Of a stretch of 64,000 bases of DNA, positions 16,166 through 24,610 are shown piece by piece. Position numbers and translations under genes: made by a program. The notes below the pieces were generated by a model. That model was not told the DNA's origin. It was given only the letters and a program-made list of their open reading frames with translations, and searched no databases. The DNA is from Actinoplanes sp. M2I2 (GTDB taxonomy: Bacteria; Actinomycetota; Actinomycetes; Mycobacteriales; Micromonosporaceae): the NCBI RefSeq assembly GCF_023544445.1, contig NZ_JALPVJ010000021.1, positions 1 to 64,000 of the forward strand. The letters are read 5' to 3'. Position 1 is the first letter of the stretch. Every line of letters begins with the position of its first letter.

Positions 16166-16357
16166 ATGATCGACGACGACAAGTTCTCCGCCGCCGGCGA
16201 CATCGCCCGCGAGCTGTCCGACCAGCAGATCGACCTGGACGCGGCCCAGGAGGCCGGTGGCCTGTTCACCGTGCCGGGCACCAGCACCATCGGCTTCATC
16301 TGCACCATCTCCTGGGAGTGCTCGGTGCCCAAGCGCCTCTGCGGCGTCAACGACTGA
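16166..16357 (+). CDS. lanA: class II lanthipeptide precursor, CTxSxEC (mersacidin/actagardine-like motif)
   Basis: A 63-residue precursor. The acidic leader (residues 1-32) ends in the double glycine AQEAGG cut by C39 peptidases. The 31-residue core holds Thr3, Thr7, Ser8, Thr9, Thr15, Ser17, Ser21 and Cys14, Cys20, Cys27. The segment CTISWEC matches the CTxTxEC lipid II-binding ring of mersacidin, actagardine and related peptides. Up to three rings are possible, for example Ser8/Thr9-Cys14, Thr15-Cys20 and Ser17/21-Cys27; the connectivity is predicted, not known. Unlike actagardine, it has a charged PKR stretch and a VND tail. GAGAGGA is a good ribosome site 7 bases upstream. lanM follows after an attenuator hairpin. 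Confidence 0.93.
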   Translation: MIDDDKFSAAGDIARELSDQQIDLDAAQEAGGLFTVPGTSTIGFICTISWECSVPKRLCGVND

Positions 16358-16384
16358 TCCAGGCCAATCACTGACCGATCGGCT

Positions 16385-16420
16385 GATCGCGGGGCCCGTG
16401 CCGACACGGGCCCCGCGATC
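16385..16420 (+). terminator. attenuator hairpin between lanA and lanM
   Basis: A perfect 16-bp stem (GATCGCGGGGCCCGTG and its complement) with a CCGA loop lies 27 bases after the lanA stop and 23 bases before the lanM ATG. Such partial terminators are usual in lanthipeptide operons, letting precursor transcript exceed synthetase transcript. Confidence 0.85.
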
Positions 16421-16443
16421 CGTTTCTGGAGGCGACCGCAGCC

Positions 16444-19377
16444 ATGCACCTCGACGATGTCCGTCCCCTGTTCCCCGAGATCGCCGAGCCGGCCGACCTG
16501 CGGGACTTCCTCACCCACATCTCCGGCCCGCTGGTCGAGCGGGCCGAACCGCCGGCCGACCGCACCGCCGACCTGCTCGCCCTGGGCGCGCTGCCCGGCC
16601 CGGCCGACCCCGGCGAGCCGGCCCGGTTCGACGAGTTCGCCCGCGCGTTCAGCCGGACGTACCGGGCCGCCGCCGAGGAGGTGTTCGCCGGCTCGCCGGT
16701 GACCGCCCGCCGGGCCGGCTCCCTGGCCGACGACCTGGTCGCCTGGCTCACCGAGCGAGCTCAGGACGCCTCGCTGCGCACGCTGGTGGTGGTGTTCGAC
16801 CTGCTGAGCCGGGCGGAAACCACCCGGGAGGACGCGCGGCCCGACGACCGGCTCCGGCGGTTCTGCGCGATCTCCGGGCACCCGGAGTTCCGGGCCACCG
16901 TGTTCGCCGTCTTCCCCGAGCTGCGGCGCCGGCTCACCGTCCTGGGCGCCAACACTGTCGAGCACGCCCGGCGGATGGTCGCGGCCACCACGCAGGCCGT
17001 CGCCGAGGGCCGGCTGCCCGCTTCGGCCACCGGCTCGGAGCGGCCCGAGATCACCGGCATCGGCTACGGGCTGGGCGACACCCACGCCGGCGGGCGGGCG
17101 GTGTGCACCCTGACCTTCGACTCGGGCCGGACCGTGGTTCACAAGCCCCGCCCGATGGCGGCCGAGCGGGCGTACGGGGAACTGGTCGCCCGCATCGCCG
17201 CGGCGACCGGCTTCGAGCTGCCGGCCCTGGCCGTCTGGGTGGGCGACGGGTGCGGCTGGCAGGAGTACGCCGACCAGGAACCCGGCCGTCCGGGGCCCGC
17301 CTACTTCCGGGCGGCCGGCCGGCTGCTCGGCGTCCTGCACCTGCTGCGCGCCGGCGACATGCACTACGAGAACGTTCTGAACCACCGGGGCCTGCCGGTC
17401 GTGGTGGACGCCGAGTCGCTGTTCAGCGTCAACCACCGCGCCGGGAACGGACCGCGCTCGGCCGAGATCGAGGCGCTGGCCGACACGGTGTACTCGACCG
17501 GTTTCCTGCCGACCCGGATCACCGACCCGGCCACCCCGAGCGTGTCGCTCGACATCGGCTTCCTGGGCTACCAGCCCGGTCAGCCGGCGGTCACCGCCGT
17601 GCCGACGCTGGCCGGTCTGGACACCGGCGCGCCCCGCATCGCGATGGCCACCGGGCCGGTGCAGGCCGCGGCCGTCCGGCCGTCGGTCGTGCCCCGCGGC
17701 GTGGAGCTGCGCGAGCTGAGCCGCGGCTTCGCCGAGCTCTACGACTGGGTCGTCGCCCACCGCGACCGCGTCCGGGGGTGGCTGCTCGAGCTCTTCGACG
17801 ACCTGCCGACGCGAGCCGTGCTCGAGGCGACCAGCCAGTACTACAAGCTGTTGCGGACCTCGGCCCATCCCACCTTCCAGCAGTCCACCGAGGTCCGGCG
17901 GATCCTGCTGCACCGGGTCGGCCTGGGCCGGCTGCGGCATTTCACCGCGCCGGTGCTGCGGGCCGAGGTGGACGACCTGCTCCAGGGCGACATCCCGCTG
18001 TTCACGCTGCGGACCGGCTCGACCTGGGTGCACCACCGCGGCCGGCCGATCGCCGACGTGCTGCGGCGCACTCCGCTGGAGCAGACCGTCGCCGGTCTGG
18101 ACGCCATGTCACCGGAGGGCCGCGAGCGCAACCTGCGGGTGATCCGGGCCGCGTACGTCGACCTGACCGGGCCGGAGTGCGACGCCCCGGCGTACGTCTG
18201 GCGCAGCCGCACAGCGCCGCCGGGAAACGGAACCGATCGGACGCGCGAGGTGGTGGCCGCCATCGCCGGCGAGCTGAGCGCTTCGGTCGTCCCCGGCACC
18301 CGCGGTGACCGGCCGGCCTGGATCGGCGCCACCATCCGCGACACCACCCTGGAGCACCCGTGGCGGGTCGACGGCCTGGGCGACGACCTGTACGCCGGGG
18401 CCGGCGGCCTCGCGCTGTTCCTGGCGGCCGCCGGCGTGCTGCTCGACGAGGCCGGGCACCGCGACCTGGCTCGCGACGCGCTGCTGCCGCGCGTGCGGGA
18501 CCTGCTCGACGACCCGGCCCGGCGCCGGAGCCGGGCCGGCGGTGGCATGGCCGGCGGCTACGCGGGACTGGCCTTCACGGCCCTCGAGGTGGGGCGGCTG
18601 ACCGGCTCGGCCGAGCTGGCCGAGCTGGGCGGCGCGCTCTGGGACCGGCTGCCCGAAGACCTCGATCTGATCACCGACGGCGACTTTCTGCTGGGCTCGG
18701 CCGGTCTGCTCGCCGCGGCGCTGACCGCCGGGCGGCCGGCGGTGACCGACGCGGTGGCCCGGCACGCCCTCGCGGCCGTGCACCCGCCCGCCGGCAAGCC
18801 CGTCTACACCGGGTTCGCGCACGGCACCAGCGGCCGGATCGCGGCTCTGTCGCGCTGGTCCGCGGCCACCGGCCGCACGCCGGCCGGACTCACCGACCTG
18901 CTGCGGGCGCACGATGCGCTTCATGACCGGGCGCTAGGGCATTGGCCGGTCAGCGACCGCACCCCGGAGCGGGCCGCTCGCGGCTGGTGCCACGGCAGCC
19001 CGGGCGTGCTGCTCGGGCTGACCGAGCGGCTGGCCGCCGGACTGCCCGGCGACGGGCTCGTGGAGCTGACCGAGACCGTCCGGGTCGACGGCTTCGGGCT
19101 CAACCCGTCGCTGTGCCACGGCGACGTCGGCAACCTGCTGATCCTCGGGCAGGCCGCGCGCTGGGATCCCTCCGGCCGGACCGCCGGGCGGGTGGCCGAC
19201 CGCCGGGCCCAGCTGGCCGGGCAGATCCTCCCCCGGATGCTGCGTGCCCGGGCCGGCAAGACGGTGCTCAACGACGCGCTGTACGTCGGTCTGGCCGGGG
19301 TGGGCCTCGGTCTGGTGCTGAGCGCCGGCGAGGTGGACGTGGCCTCGCCGCTGACCTTCCGCCGGGAGGGCCGATGA
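16444..19377 (+). CDS. lanM: class II lanthipeptide synthetase LanM
   Basis: A 977-residue bifunctional enzyme that dehydrates Ser/Thr in the precursor by phosphorylation and elimination, then cyclises Cys onto the dehydro residues. The N-terminal kinase-like dehydratase has HKPRPM (about residue 232), DMHYENVLN (~305-313) and DAESLF (~319). The C-terminal LanC-like cyclase has AHGTSGR, WCHGSPG (Cys ~849) and LCHGDVG (Cys ~891, His ~892), the zinc ligands of LanC. The start is ATG 16444 with GGAGG 11 bases before. It overlaps lanT by ATGA. The adjacent precursor is the natural substrate. Confidence 0.96.
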   Translation: MHLDDVRPLFPEIAEPADLRDFLTHISGPLVERAEPPADRTADLLALGALPGPADPGEPARFDEFARAFSRTYRAAAEEVFAGSPVTARRAGSLADDLVAWLTERAQDASLRTLVVVFDLLSRAETTREDARPDDRLRRFCAISGHPEFRATVFAVFPELRRRLTVLGANTVEHARRMVAATTQAVAEGRLPASATGSERPEITGIGYGLGDTHAGGRAVCTLTFDSGRTVVHKPRPMAAERAYGELVARIAAATGFELPALAVWVGDGCGWQEYADQEPGRPGPAYFRAAGRLLGVLHLLRAGDMHYENVLNHRGLPVVVDAESLFSVNHRAGNGPRSAEIEALADTVYSTGFLPTRITDPATPSVSLDIGFLGYQPGQPAVTAVPTLAGLDTGAPRIAMATGPVQAAAVRPSVVPRGVELRELSRGFAELYDWVVAHRDRVRGWLLELFDDLPTRAVLEATSQYYKLLRTSAHPTFQQSTEVRRILLHRVGLGRLRHFTAPVLRAEVDDLLQGDIPLFTLRTGSTWVHHRGRPIADVLRRTPLEQTVAGLDAMSPEGRERNLRVIRAAYVDLTGPECDAPAYVWRSRTAPPGNGTDRTREVVAAIAGELSASVVPGTRGDRPAWIGATIRDTTLEHPWRVDGLGDDLYAGAGGLALFLAAAGVLLDEAGHRDLARDALLPRVRDLLDDPARRRSRAGGGMAGGYAGLAFTALEVGRLTGSAELAELGGALWDRLPEDLDLITDGDFLLGSAGLLAAALTAGRPAVTDAVARHALAAVHPPAGKPVYTGFAHGTSGRIAALSRWSAATGRTPAGLTDLLRAHDALHDRALGHWPVSDRTPERAARGWCHGSPGVLLGLTERLAAGLPGDGLVELTETVRVDGFGLNPSLCHGDVGNLLILGQAARWDPSGRTAGRVADRRAQLAGQILPRMLRARAGKTVLNDALYVGLAGVGLGLVLSAGEVDVASPLTFRREGR

Positions 19378-21476
19378 CCCGGCAGCGGGTGGTCGAGCAG
19401 CTCGGTCCGACCGAGTGCGGCCTGTGCTGCTGCGCCATGCTGCTGGACGAGGCGGGCGCCGGGGTGCCGATGCACGACCTGCGGTTGCGTTACCGGGTCG
19501 GCCGGGACGGGCTGACGGTGGCCGACCTGGCGCGGATCCTGCGGGAGAACGGCGTACGGCCGCGGGTCTGGCGCACGTCCCCGGCCGGGCTGGCCAAGCT
19601 CGGCCGACCGGCGATCTGCCATTGGCAGCGCTCGCACTTCGTGGTGGCCGAGCGGTTCGACCGGGCCGAGGTGACCATCCTGGACCCGGGAGGCGGTCGT
19701 CGGCGCCTGAGTCACGCGGAGTTCGCCGAGAGCTTCTCGGGTCTGGCGGTCACGGCCGACCCGGCCCCGCGCCGGGTGCGGACGAGGGAGCCCTCCGGTG
19801 TCCGGCTGCTGGCCCGCTTCGCCTGGGAGCGACGGCTGCTGCTCACCCTGGTGCTGCTGCTGTCGCTGCTGACCTCGGCGGTGCCGCTGGGCATCACGGC
19901 GTTGCTGGAGCCGGTCTTCGGCGGCGAGCCGGCGAACCTGTCGGCGGGGTTGCTGCTGTCCGGCGTCGGTCTGGCCTTCGGGCTGCTCCTGTTCGTCCGG
20001 ACCGTGGCCGGGATCGTCGCCTCGGTGGCGGTCGGGCGCTCGCTGGCCTCGGCCGTCTTCGACCGCCTGCTGCGGCTGCCGTACGGCTTCGCCGAGAACC
20101 GGGGCCCGGGCGATCTGATGTTCACCCTGGAATCGGTGCAGCAGTTGCGCACGCTGTTGTGCAACGACGTCATCACGGCGCTGGTCGGCGCGGTCGTCGG
20201 GGTGGTCCTGCTGACCTGGCTGGCCGCCCTCTCGGCCGGGGCCGCGCTGGCCGCCGCGGGGCTGATCGCTGTGCTGGCGGTGGGCACGGTGGCGGCCGGG
20301 GGTGCGGTGCGGCGGCTCGCGTACGCCCAGACCCGCGCCCAGGCCGACCTGCAGGCGACCCAGCTCTCGGCGATCTCCGGGCTGGAGCTGATCAAGACGA
20401 ACGGGATGGAAGCGGCCTACCTGGCCCAGTGGACGCGGCGCAGCGACACCGTCCAGCACCGGTTCGCCCGGCTGCAGACCGTGCAGGGGCTGTTCAACGC
20501 GCTCACCGCGGGCGTGATGTTCGTCGGCCCGGTGGTGGTCCTGCAGCAGGCGGTGTCGGGCGGGCCGGCGACCGTGCCGATGATCGTGTCGGTGCAGGCG
20601 CTGGCCGGCCTCCTGCTGGGTCAGGTCAACCTGCTGGTCGGCTCGGTGACCCGGCTGGCCCAGGCCGGCTCGCTGCTGGTCCGGATCTCCGACATCCTGC
20701 TCCGCCCGGCCGACGACGTGCTGCGCGGCGAGGTGCCCGACCGGCCCGACGGCGCGATCACGGTCGAGGGCGTGTCGTTCGCCTACGGCTCGTTCGGCCG
20801 CAAGGTGCTCGACCGGGCCAGCCTGCACGTGCCCGCGGGCGCGAAGGTGGCCGTGGTCGGCCCGTCCGGCTGTGGCAAGTCCACGCTGGCGCGGCTGCTG
20901 GTCGGCCTGCACCGCCCGGACGCGGGCCGGATCGTGATCGGCGGGACGGAGCTGGGCCGCTACGACCGGGAGCGGTTCTATCAGGCGGTCGCCTACGTGC
21001 CGCAGAACGTGGTGCTGGAGTACGGCACGGTGCGCGACAACATCGCCTGGGGCGCCGGCGAGCCCGACGAGCAGCGGGTGCACGAGGCGGCCCGCCGGGT
21101 CGGCCTGCACGACGAGATCCTCGCGCTGCCGCTGGGCTACGACACGCCGGTGGCCTCGCTGGGGCAGAACTTCTCGGGCGGCCAGCGACAGCGGATCGCG
21201 CTGGCCCGGGCCGCGTTCAAACGGGCCTCGATCGTGGTGCTGGACGAGGCGACCAGCTCGCTGGACAACCTGTCCGAGGCGACGGTGACGGCGTTCTTCG
21301 ACAGCCTGCCGGCCACCCGGGTGGTGATCGCCCACCGGCTGACCTCGGTGGCCGACGCCGATCTGGTGGTGGTGATGGACGGCGGCACGGTGGTGCAGAC
21401 CGGCACCCACGACGAGCTCTGCCGGCGGGCCGGCCTGTACCGCGACCTGTACGAACGCTCCGGCATCGCTGCCTAG
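19374..21476 (+). CDS. lanT: LanT: C39 peptidase-ABC transporter
   Basis: A 700-residue inner-membrane protein that cuts the leader after the double glycine and exports the modified peptide. The C39 peptidase (residues ~1-130) has the catalytic Cys in PTECGLCC and the catalytic His/Asp region WQRSHFVV...ILDPG. A six-helix ABC membrane domain follows (~145-440), and the ATPase has GPSGCGKST, FSGGQRQRIALARA and VVLDEATSSLD. Its ATG overlaps the lanM stop. Its only local target with GG is the precursor at 16166. Confidence 0.95.
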   Translation: MTRQRVVEQLGPTECGLCCCAMLLDEAGAGVPMHDLRLRYRVGRDGLTVADLARILRENGVRPRVWRTSPAGLAKLGRPAICHWQRSHFVVAERFDRAEVTILDPGGGRRRLSHAEFAESFSGLAVTADPAPRRVRTREPSGVRLLARFAWERRLLLTLVLLLSLLTSAVPLGITALLEPVFGGEPANLSAGLLLSGVGLAFGLLLFVRTVAGIVASVAVGRSLASAVFDRLLRLPYGFAENRGPGDLMFTLESVQQLRTLLCNDVITALVGAVVGVVLLTWLAALSAGAALAAAGLIAVLAVGTVAAGGAVRRLAYAQTRAQADLQATQLSAISGLELIKTNGMEAAYLAQWTRRSDTVQHRFARLQTVQGLFNALTAGVMFVGPVVVLQQAVSGGPATVPMIVSVQALAGLLLGQVNLLVGSVTRLAQAGSLLVRISDILLRPADDVLRGEVPDRPDGAITVEGVSFAYGSFGRKVLDRASLHVPAGAKVAVVGPSGCGKSTLARLLVGLHRPDAGRIVIGGTELGRYDRERFYQAVAYVPQNVVLEYGTVRDNIAWGAGEPDEQRVHEAARRVGLHDEILALPLGYDTPVASLGQNFSGGQRQRIALARAAFKRASIVVLDEATSSLDNLSEATVTAFFDSLPATRVVIAHRLTSVADADLVVVMDGGTVVQTGTHDELCRRAGLYRDLYERSGIAA

Positions 21477-21487
21477 TCATTCCCTAT

Positions 21488-21501
21488 ATCACTGTAGTAA
21501 T
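21488..21501. promoter_or_regulatory. palindromic operator 3, between lanT and LysR-HTH gene
   Basis: ATCACTGTAGTAAT begins 11 bases after the lanT stop. It is the reverse-orientation variant of ATTACTACAGTGAT and shares its core with the sites at 14129, 14209 and 21589. It is in an AT-rich island between the lan operon and the regulator operon. Confidence 0.65.
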
Positions 21502-21588
21502 TAGGGCTACGGTACGCTGATTCCTGGGGCTGGACGGAAATCCGCAGGCCGAAAGCCATTGACGACGTTGGAAACGCGAATTACTTTG

Positions 21589-21602
21589 ATGACTACAGTA
21601 AC
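21589..21602. promoter_or_regulatory. palindromic operator 4, upstream of LysR-HTH gene
   Basis: ATGACTACAGTAAC is the fourth occurrence of the palindrome. It lies 29 bases upstream of the LysR-HTH ATG, next to the expected promoter, and 101 bp from operator 3. Confidence 0.65.
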
Positions 21603-21630
21603 GTAAGTGACATGGCAACAACGGAGAGTC

Positions 21631-21909
21631 ATGAACGAGCGGGAACTGCAAGCCTTCGTAGCGGTGGCCCGGCACGGGCGGATGGATCTGGCGGCACGCT
21701 CGCTGGGCTACTCGCAGCCGGCCATCAGCTATCAGATCAAGTGCCTGGAACAGGCGCTCAACACCCGGTTGTTCGCGCGGACCTGCGCCGGCGTGACCCT
21801 CACCCACGCCGGCGCGGTGATGCTGCCGTCCGCGCAGGCCGTCCTCGTGCTCATGGACGGCATCAAGGGCGCCACCGGCTCAGCCGGCGCCACACCCATC
21901 GCGGCCTGA
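21631..21909 (+). CDS. stand-alone LysR-type HTH protein
   Basis: A 92-residue protein that is only the DNA-binding half of a LysR regulator. The winged HTH spans residues ~1-60: LQAFVAVARHGRMDLAARSL, GYSQPAISYQIKCLEQAL and NTRLFARTCAGVTLTHAGA. The tail after residue 65 is short and lacks the substrate-binding domain, which makes up ~220 residues in normal LysR proteins. The stop is in a clean position and the SARP gene follows 86 bases later, so it is likely a deliberate small regulator rather than a fragment. The start is the ATG at 21631 after CGGAGA. Confidence 0.85.
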   Translation: MNERELQAFVAVARHGRMDLAARSLGYSQPAISYQIKCLEQALNTRLFARTCAGVTLTHAGAVMLPSAQAVLVLMDGIKGATGSAGATPIAA

Positions 21910-21995
21910 CCCGGCCGCCGCCAGCGAACCGCATCTCGCGTTTCCGCCCGACCACCGGCCCGGCGAGCGCGACCGACGAAGGACGGCACGGGGGA

Positions 21996-22814
21996 ATGAT
22001 CTTCCGAATCCTGGGTCCACTCGAAATCCACGGCGTGATCCGTTCCGGCCCGCCGGTCCGGCGCGCCCTGCTCACGGCCTTTCTGCTGCGCGGCGGGCAG
22101 TCCATCGGCATCGGCGAACTGGCCGCGCTGCTGTGGGACAACCCGCCGCTGTCGGCCACCGCCAACATCCGCAGCCATCTCACCGGCCTGCGCCGCGACC
22201 TCGACGACGCCACGCCCGGACTGGGCCGCCGGATCACCACCTACCGCGGCGGCCAGGTCAGCTATCGGCTGTCCCTCTCGGCCGACGAATGCGACCTGAC
22301 CTGCTTCACCCGGATGGTGCGGCACGGCCGCAGCCGGTTGCTGCAGGGCGACGCCGAGCAGGCCGCCACCGTCCTGGAGGAGGCGCTGGCGCTGTGGCGC
22401 GGGCCGTTCGGGGGCGACCTGCCCGACACCCGCTGGTTCGCCGCCCACGCGGCCGGGCTCAACAGCGCCCGCTTCCTGGCCTACGAGAGCCTGTTCTCCG
22501 CGTGCCTGCTGGCCAACCGCACCGAGATGCTGGCCTACCGGATAGAGACCGCGCTGGCCGAGGCGCCGTACCGGCAACGGCTGTGGGAGCTGCTCGCCGC
22601 CGTGCACTGCGTGGAGGGCGACGCGGCCGGGGCGCTCGAGGCGATCAGGCGCTGCCAGGACCTGTTCGCCGACGACCTCGGCCTGGACCTGCCGCCCAAC
22701 GTCGACGCGATGCGGATGGCCGCCCTGCGATGGGACCCGGCCGAGGCGGTCCGGCTCGTCGCGACCGGCATGCCCCACACCGAACCGGAATCCGCCCTCT
22801 CCCGGGCGTCCTAG
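21996..22814 (+). CDS. SARP-family transcriptional activator
   Basis: A 272-residue regulator of the Streptomyces antibiotic regulatory protein family. An N-terminal OmpR-like winged helix (residues ~1-90: FRILGPLEIHG, RALLTAFLLRGGQSI, LAALLWDNPPLSATANIRSH) precedes an all-helical bacterial transcriptional activation domain (~95-245), with ETALAEAPYRQRLWELLAAV and GDAAGALEAIRRCQDLFADD. SARPs activate biosynthetic operons by binding direct repeats; four 23-bp-spaced repeats lie before lanA. The start at ATG 21996 follows a GGGGGA. It probably shares a transcript with the LysR-HTH gene. Confidence 0.92.
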   Translation: MIFRILGPLEIHGVIRSGPPVRRALLTAFLLRGGQSIGIGELAALLWDNPPLSATANIRSHLTGLRRDLDDATPGLGRRITTYRGGQVSYRLSLSADECDLTCFTRMVRHGRSRLLQGDAEQAATVLEEALALWRGPFGGDLPDTRWFAAHAAGLNSARFLAYESLFSACLLANRTEMLAYRIETALAEAPYRQRLWELLAAVHCVEGDAAGALEAIRRCQDLFADDLGLDLPPNVDAMRMAALRWDPAEAVRLVATGMPHTEPESALSRAS

Positions 22815-22849
22815 ATGACCGAGATCCCCCGAGACAGTGAAGAGGAACG

Positions 22850-23770
22850 ATGAGCCCATCGGTCGAAGTACGACAGCTCACCAAGAAGTACGGCGGCACC
22901 ACGGCCGTCGACGGCCTGACCTTCAGCGTCCACCCGGGTCGCGTCACCGGCTTCCTCGGCCCCAACGGCGCCGGGAAGTCGACCACGATGCGGGCCATCG
23001 TCGGGCTCGACCGGCCGACCTCCGGCGAGGTGCTGATCGACGGCCGGCGCTACGAGCAGCTCGACCAGCCGCTGTGCCAGGTCGGCGCGCTGCTCGACGC
23101 CAAGTCGCTGCACCCCGGGCGCACGGTGCGCGCCCACCTGGCCGGACTGGCCCGCAGCAACCGGATCCCGGCCCGGCGCGTCGACGAGGTGCTGGAACTG
23201 GTCGGCCTGACCGCGGTCGCCGGCAAGCGGGCCAAGGGCCTGTCGCTGGGCATGGGCCAGCGCGTCGGGGTGGCCGCGGCCCTGCTGGGCGACCCGCGGG
23301 TGCTGCTGCTGGACGAGCCGGTCAACGGCCTGGACCCCGAGGGCATCCTGTGGATCCGGGCGCTGATGAAGGGGCTGGCCGCCGAGGGCCGCACGGTCTT
23401 CGTCTCCAGCCACCTGATGAGTGAGATGGCGCTGACCGCCGACCACCTCATCGTGATCGGGCAGGGCCGGCTGCTGGCCGACAGCTCGGTCGAGGAGTTC
23501 GTCAACCGCAACTCCCGCTCGTACGTGCTGATCCGCACGCCCGAGCCGGAGAAGCTGCGCGACGTGCTCGCCGCCGGAAACATCGTGGTCGAGCCGGGCG
23601 ACGGCGGAGCCCTGGAGGCGCTCGGCACCACCCCGGAGGTGATCGGCGCACTGGCCGCCGAGCACCGGATCACGGTGTACGAGATCAGCCCCCGGGTGGC
23701 CTCCCTGGAGGAGGCGTTCATGCAATTGACGGCCGACGCGGTGGACTACCGCGCGAAGCAGGAGGTGTGA
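22850..23770 (+). CDS. ABC transporter ATP-binding protein (candidate lantibiotic immunity, LanF-like)
   Basis: A 306-residue cytoplasmic ATPase. Walker A is GPNGAGKST (residues ~40-48), the signature is LSLGMGQRVGVAAALL, and Walker B is VLLLDEPVNGLDPEG. The long C-terminal extension is typical of CcmA/DrrA-like subunits of ABC-2 exporters. The permease follows, overlapping by context. The pair, downstream of the SARP and pointing away from lanT, is the best candidate for self-protection against the lantibiotic, as LanFEG does in other class II loci. That role is inferred from position. Confidence 0.9.
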   Translation: MSPSVEVRQLTKKYGGTTAVDGLTFSVHPGRVTGFLGPNGAGKSTTMRAIVGLDRPTSGEVLIDGRRYEQLDQPLCQVGALLDAKSLHPGRTVRAHLAGLARSNRIPARRVDEVLELVGLTAVAGKRAKGLSLGMGQRVGVAAALLGDPRVLLLDEPVNGLDPEGILWIRALMKGLAAEGRTVFVSSHLMSEMALTADHLIVIGQGRLLADSSVEEFVNRNSRSYVLIRTPEPEKLRDVLAAGNIVVEPGDGGALEALGTTPEVIGALAAEHRITVYEISPRVASLEEAFMQLTADAVDYRAKQEV

Positions 23771-23772
23771 CG

Positions 23773-24540
23773 ATGGCGGACTTCGGTGCGGCCGTGTCGT
23801 TCGAGTGGGGCAAGATCCGTACGCTGCGCTCGTCGATCTGGAATCTGGCAATGTTCCTGCTGATCAGCGTCTTCCTGGCGGTGGCCTCGGCCTACTTCCT
23901 GGACAGCACGTACGACAAGATGGACGCGGCCGACCGGGCGGCGTTCGACCCGATCGGCACCGGCTTCGGCGGGCTCCGGCTGGGCCTGATCGCCCTGGTG
24001 ATCTTCGGCGTTCTGATCGTCAGCAGCGAGTACTCCTCCGGCACGATCCGCAGCTCGCTGGCCGCCGTGCCGCGCCGGGGCGTCTTCTACGGCTCCAAGC
24101 TGCTGGCCGGCGGGCTGGTCGCGCTGGCCGCCTCGACGGTCGTGGTGCTGGCCAGTTTCGCCGCCACCCAGGTGATGCTCGGTGAGCACAAGGCCTCGCT
24201 GGGCGACCCGGGCGCGCTGCGGGCGATCGTCGGCGCGATCATCTACACGACGCTGCTCTGCGTCTTCGCCATGGGCCTGGCCGCGGTCCTGCGCAGCTCG
24301 GCGCTGACCATCGGCATCCTGTTCCCGCTGTTCTTCATGGTGTCGACCATCCTCACCAGCATCCCCAAGGTCGGGAAGGTGGCGCAGTTCCTGCCCGACG
24401 TGGCCGGGGCGCAGATCCTCTACCGCGAGCCGCAGGGCAGCACCGTGCTCAACGCGTGGACGGGTCTGGCCGTGCTGATCGCCTGGACCCTCGCCGCGGT
24501 TGTCGGCGGCTACCTCGCGGTGCGGCGGCGCGACGCCTGA
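23773..24540 (+). CDS. ABC-2 type permease (candidate immunity subunit)
   Basis: A 255-residue membrane protein with about six hydrophobic segments, among them LAMFLLISVFLAVASAYFLD, LIALVIFGVLIVSS and TIGILFPLFFMVSTILTS. The sequence SSEYSSGTIRSSLAAVPRRG between helices 2 and 3 is the motif of ABC-2 permeases such as LanE/NatB. The start is ATG 23773, seven bases after a GGAGG that overlaps the end of the ATPase gene. It forms a pair with the ATPase. The operon ends at the terminator at 24559. Confidence 0.9.
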   Translation: MADFGAAVSFEWGKIRTLRSSIWNLAMFLLISVFLAVASAYFLDSTYDKMDAADRAAFDPIGTGFGGLRLGLIALVIFGVLIVSSEYSSGTIRSSLAAVPRRGVFYGSKLLAGGLVALAASTVVVLASFAATQVMLGEHKASLGDPGALRAIVGAIIYTTLLCVFAMGLAAVLRSSALTIGILFPLFFMVSTILTSIPKVGKVAQFLPDVAGAQILYREPQGSTVLNAWTGLAVLIAWTLAAVVGGYLAVRRRDA

Positions 24541-24558
24541 CCGTACTGCCGGAACGCC

Positions 24559-24595
24559 GAAGGGCTCCGCACGCTCACCGCGTGCGGAGCCCTTC
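24559..24595. terminator. bidirectional hairpin terminator between the two lanthipeptide loci
   Basis: A perfect 16-bp stem (GAAGGGCTCCGCACGC and its complement) with a TCACC loop lies between the convergent ABC permease (stop 24540) and the LLM oxidoreductase (stop 24611). On one strand it is followed by short T-rich bases. It separates the first, rightward lanthipeptide locus from the second, leftward one. Confidence 0.9.
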
Positions 24596-24610
24596 CGTCG
24601 TTCCCGCGCG

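Noticed and set aside
18921..21410. 829-residue open frame on the minus strand opposite lanM/lanT
   Set aside because: It is antisense to well-supported lanM and lanT genes and is made of low-complexity, Gln/Arg-rich GC-biased sequence.
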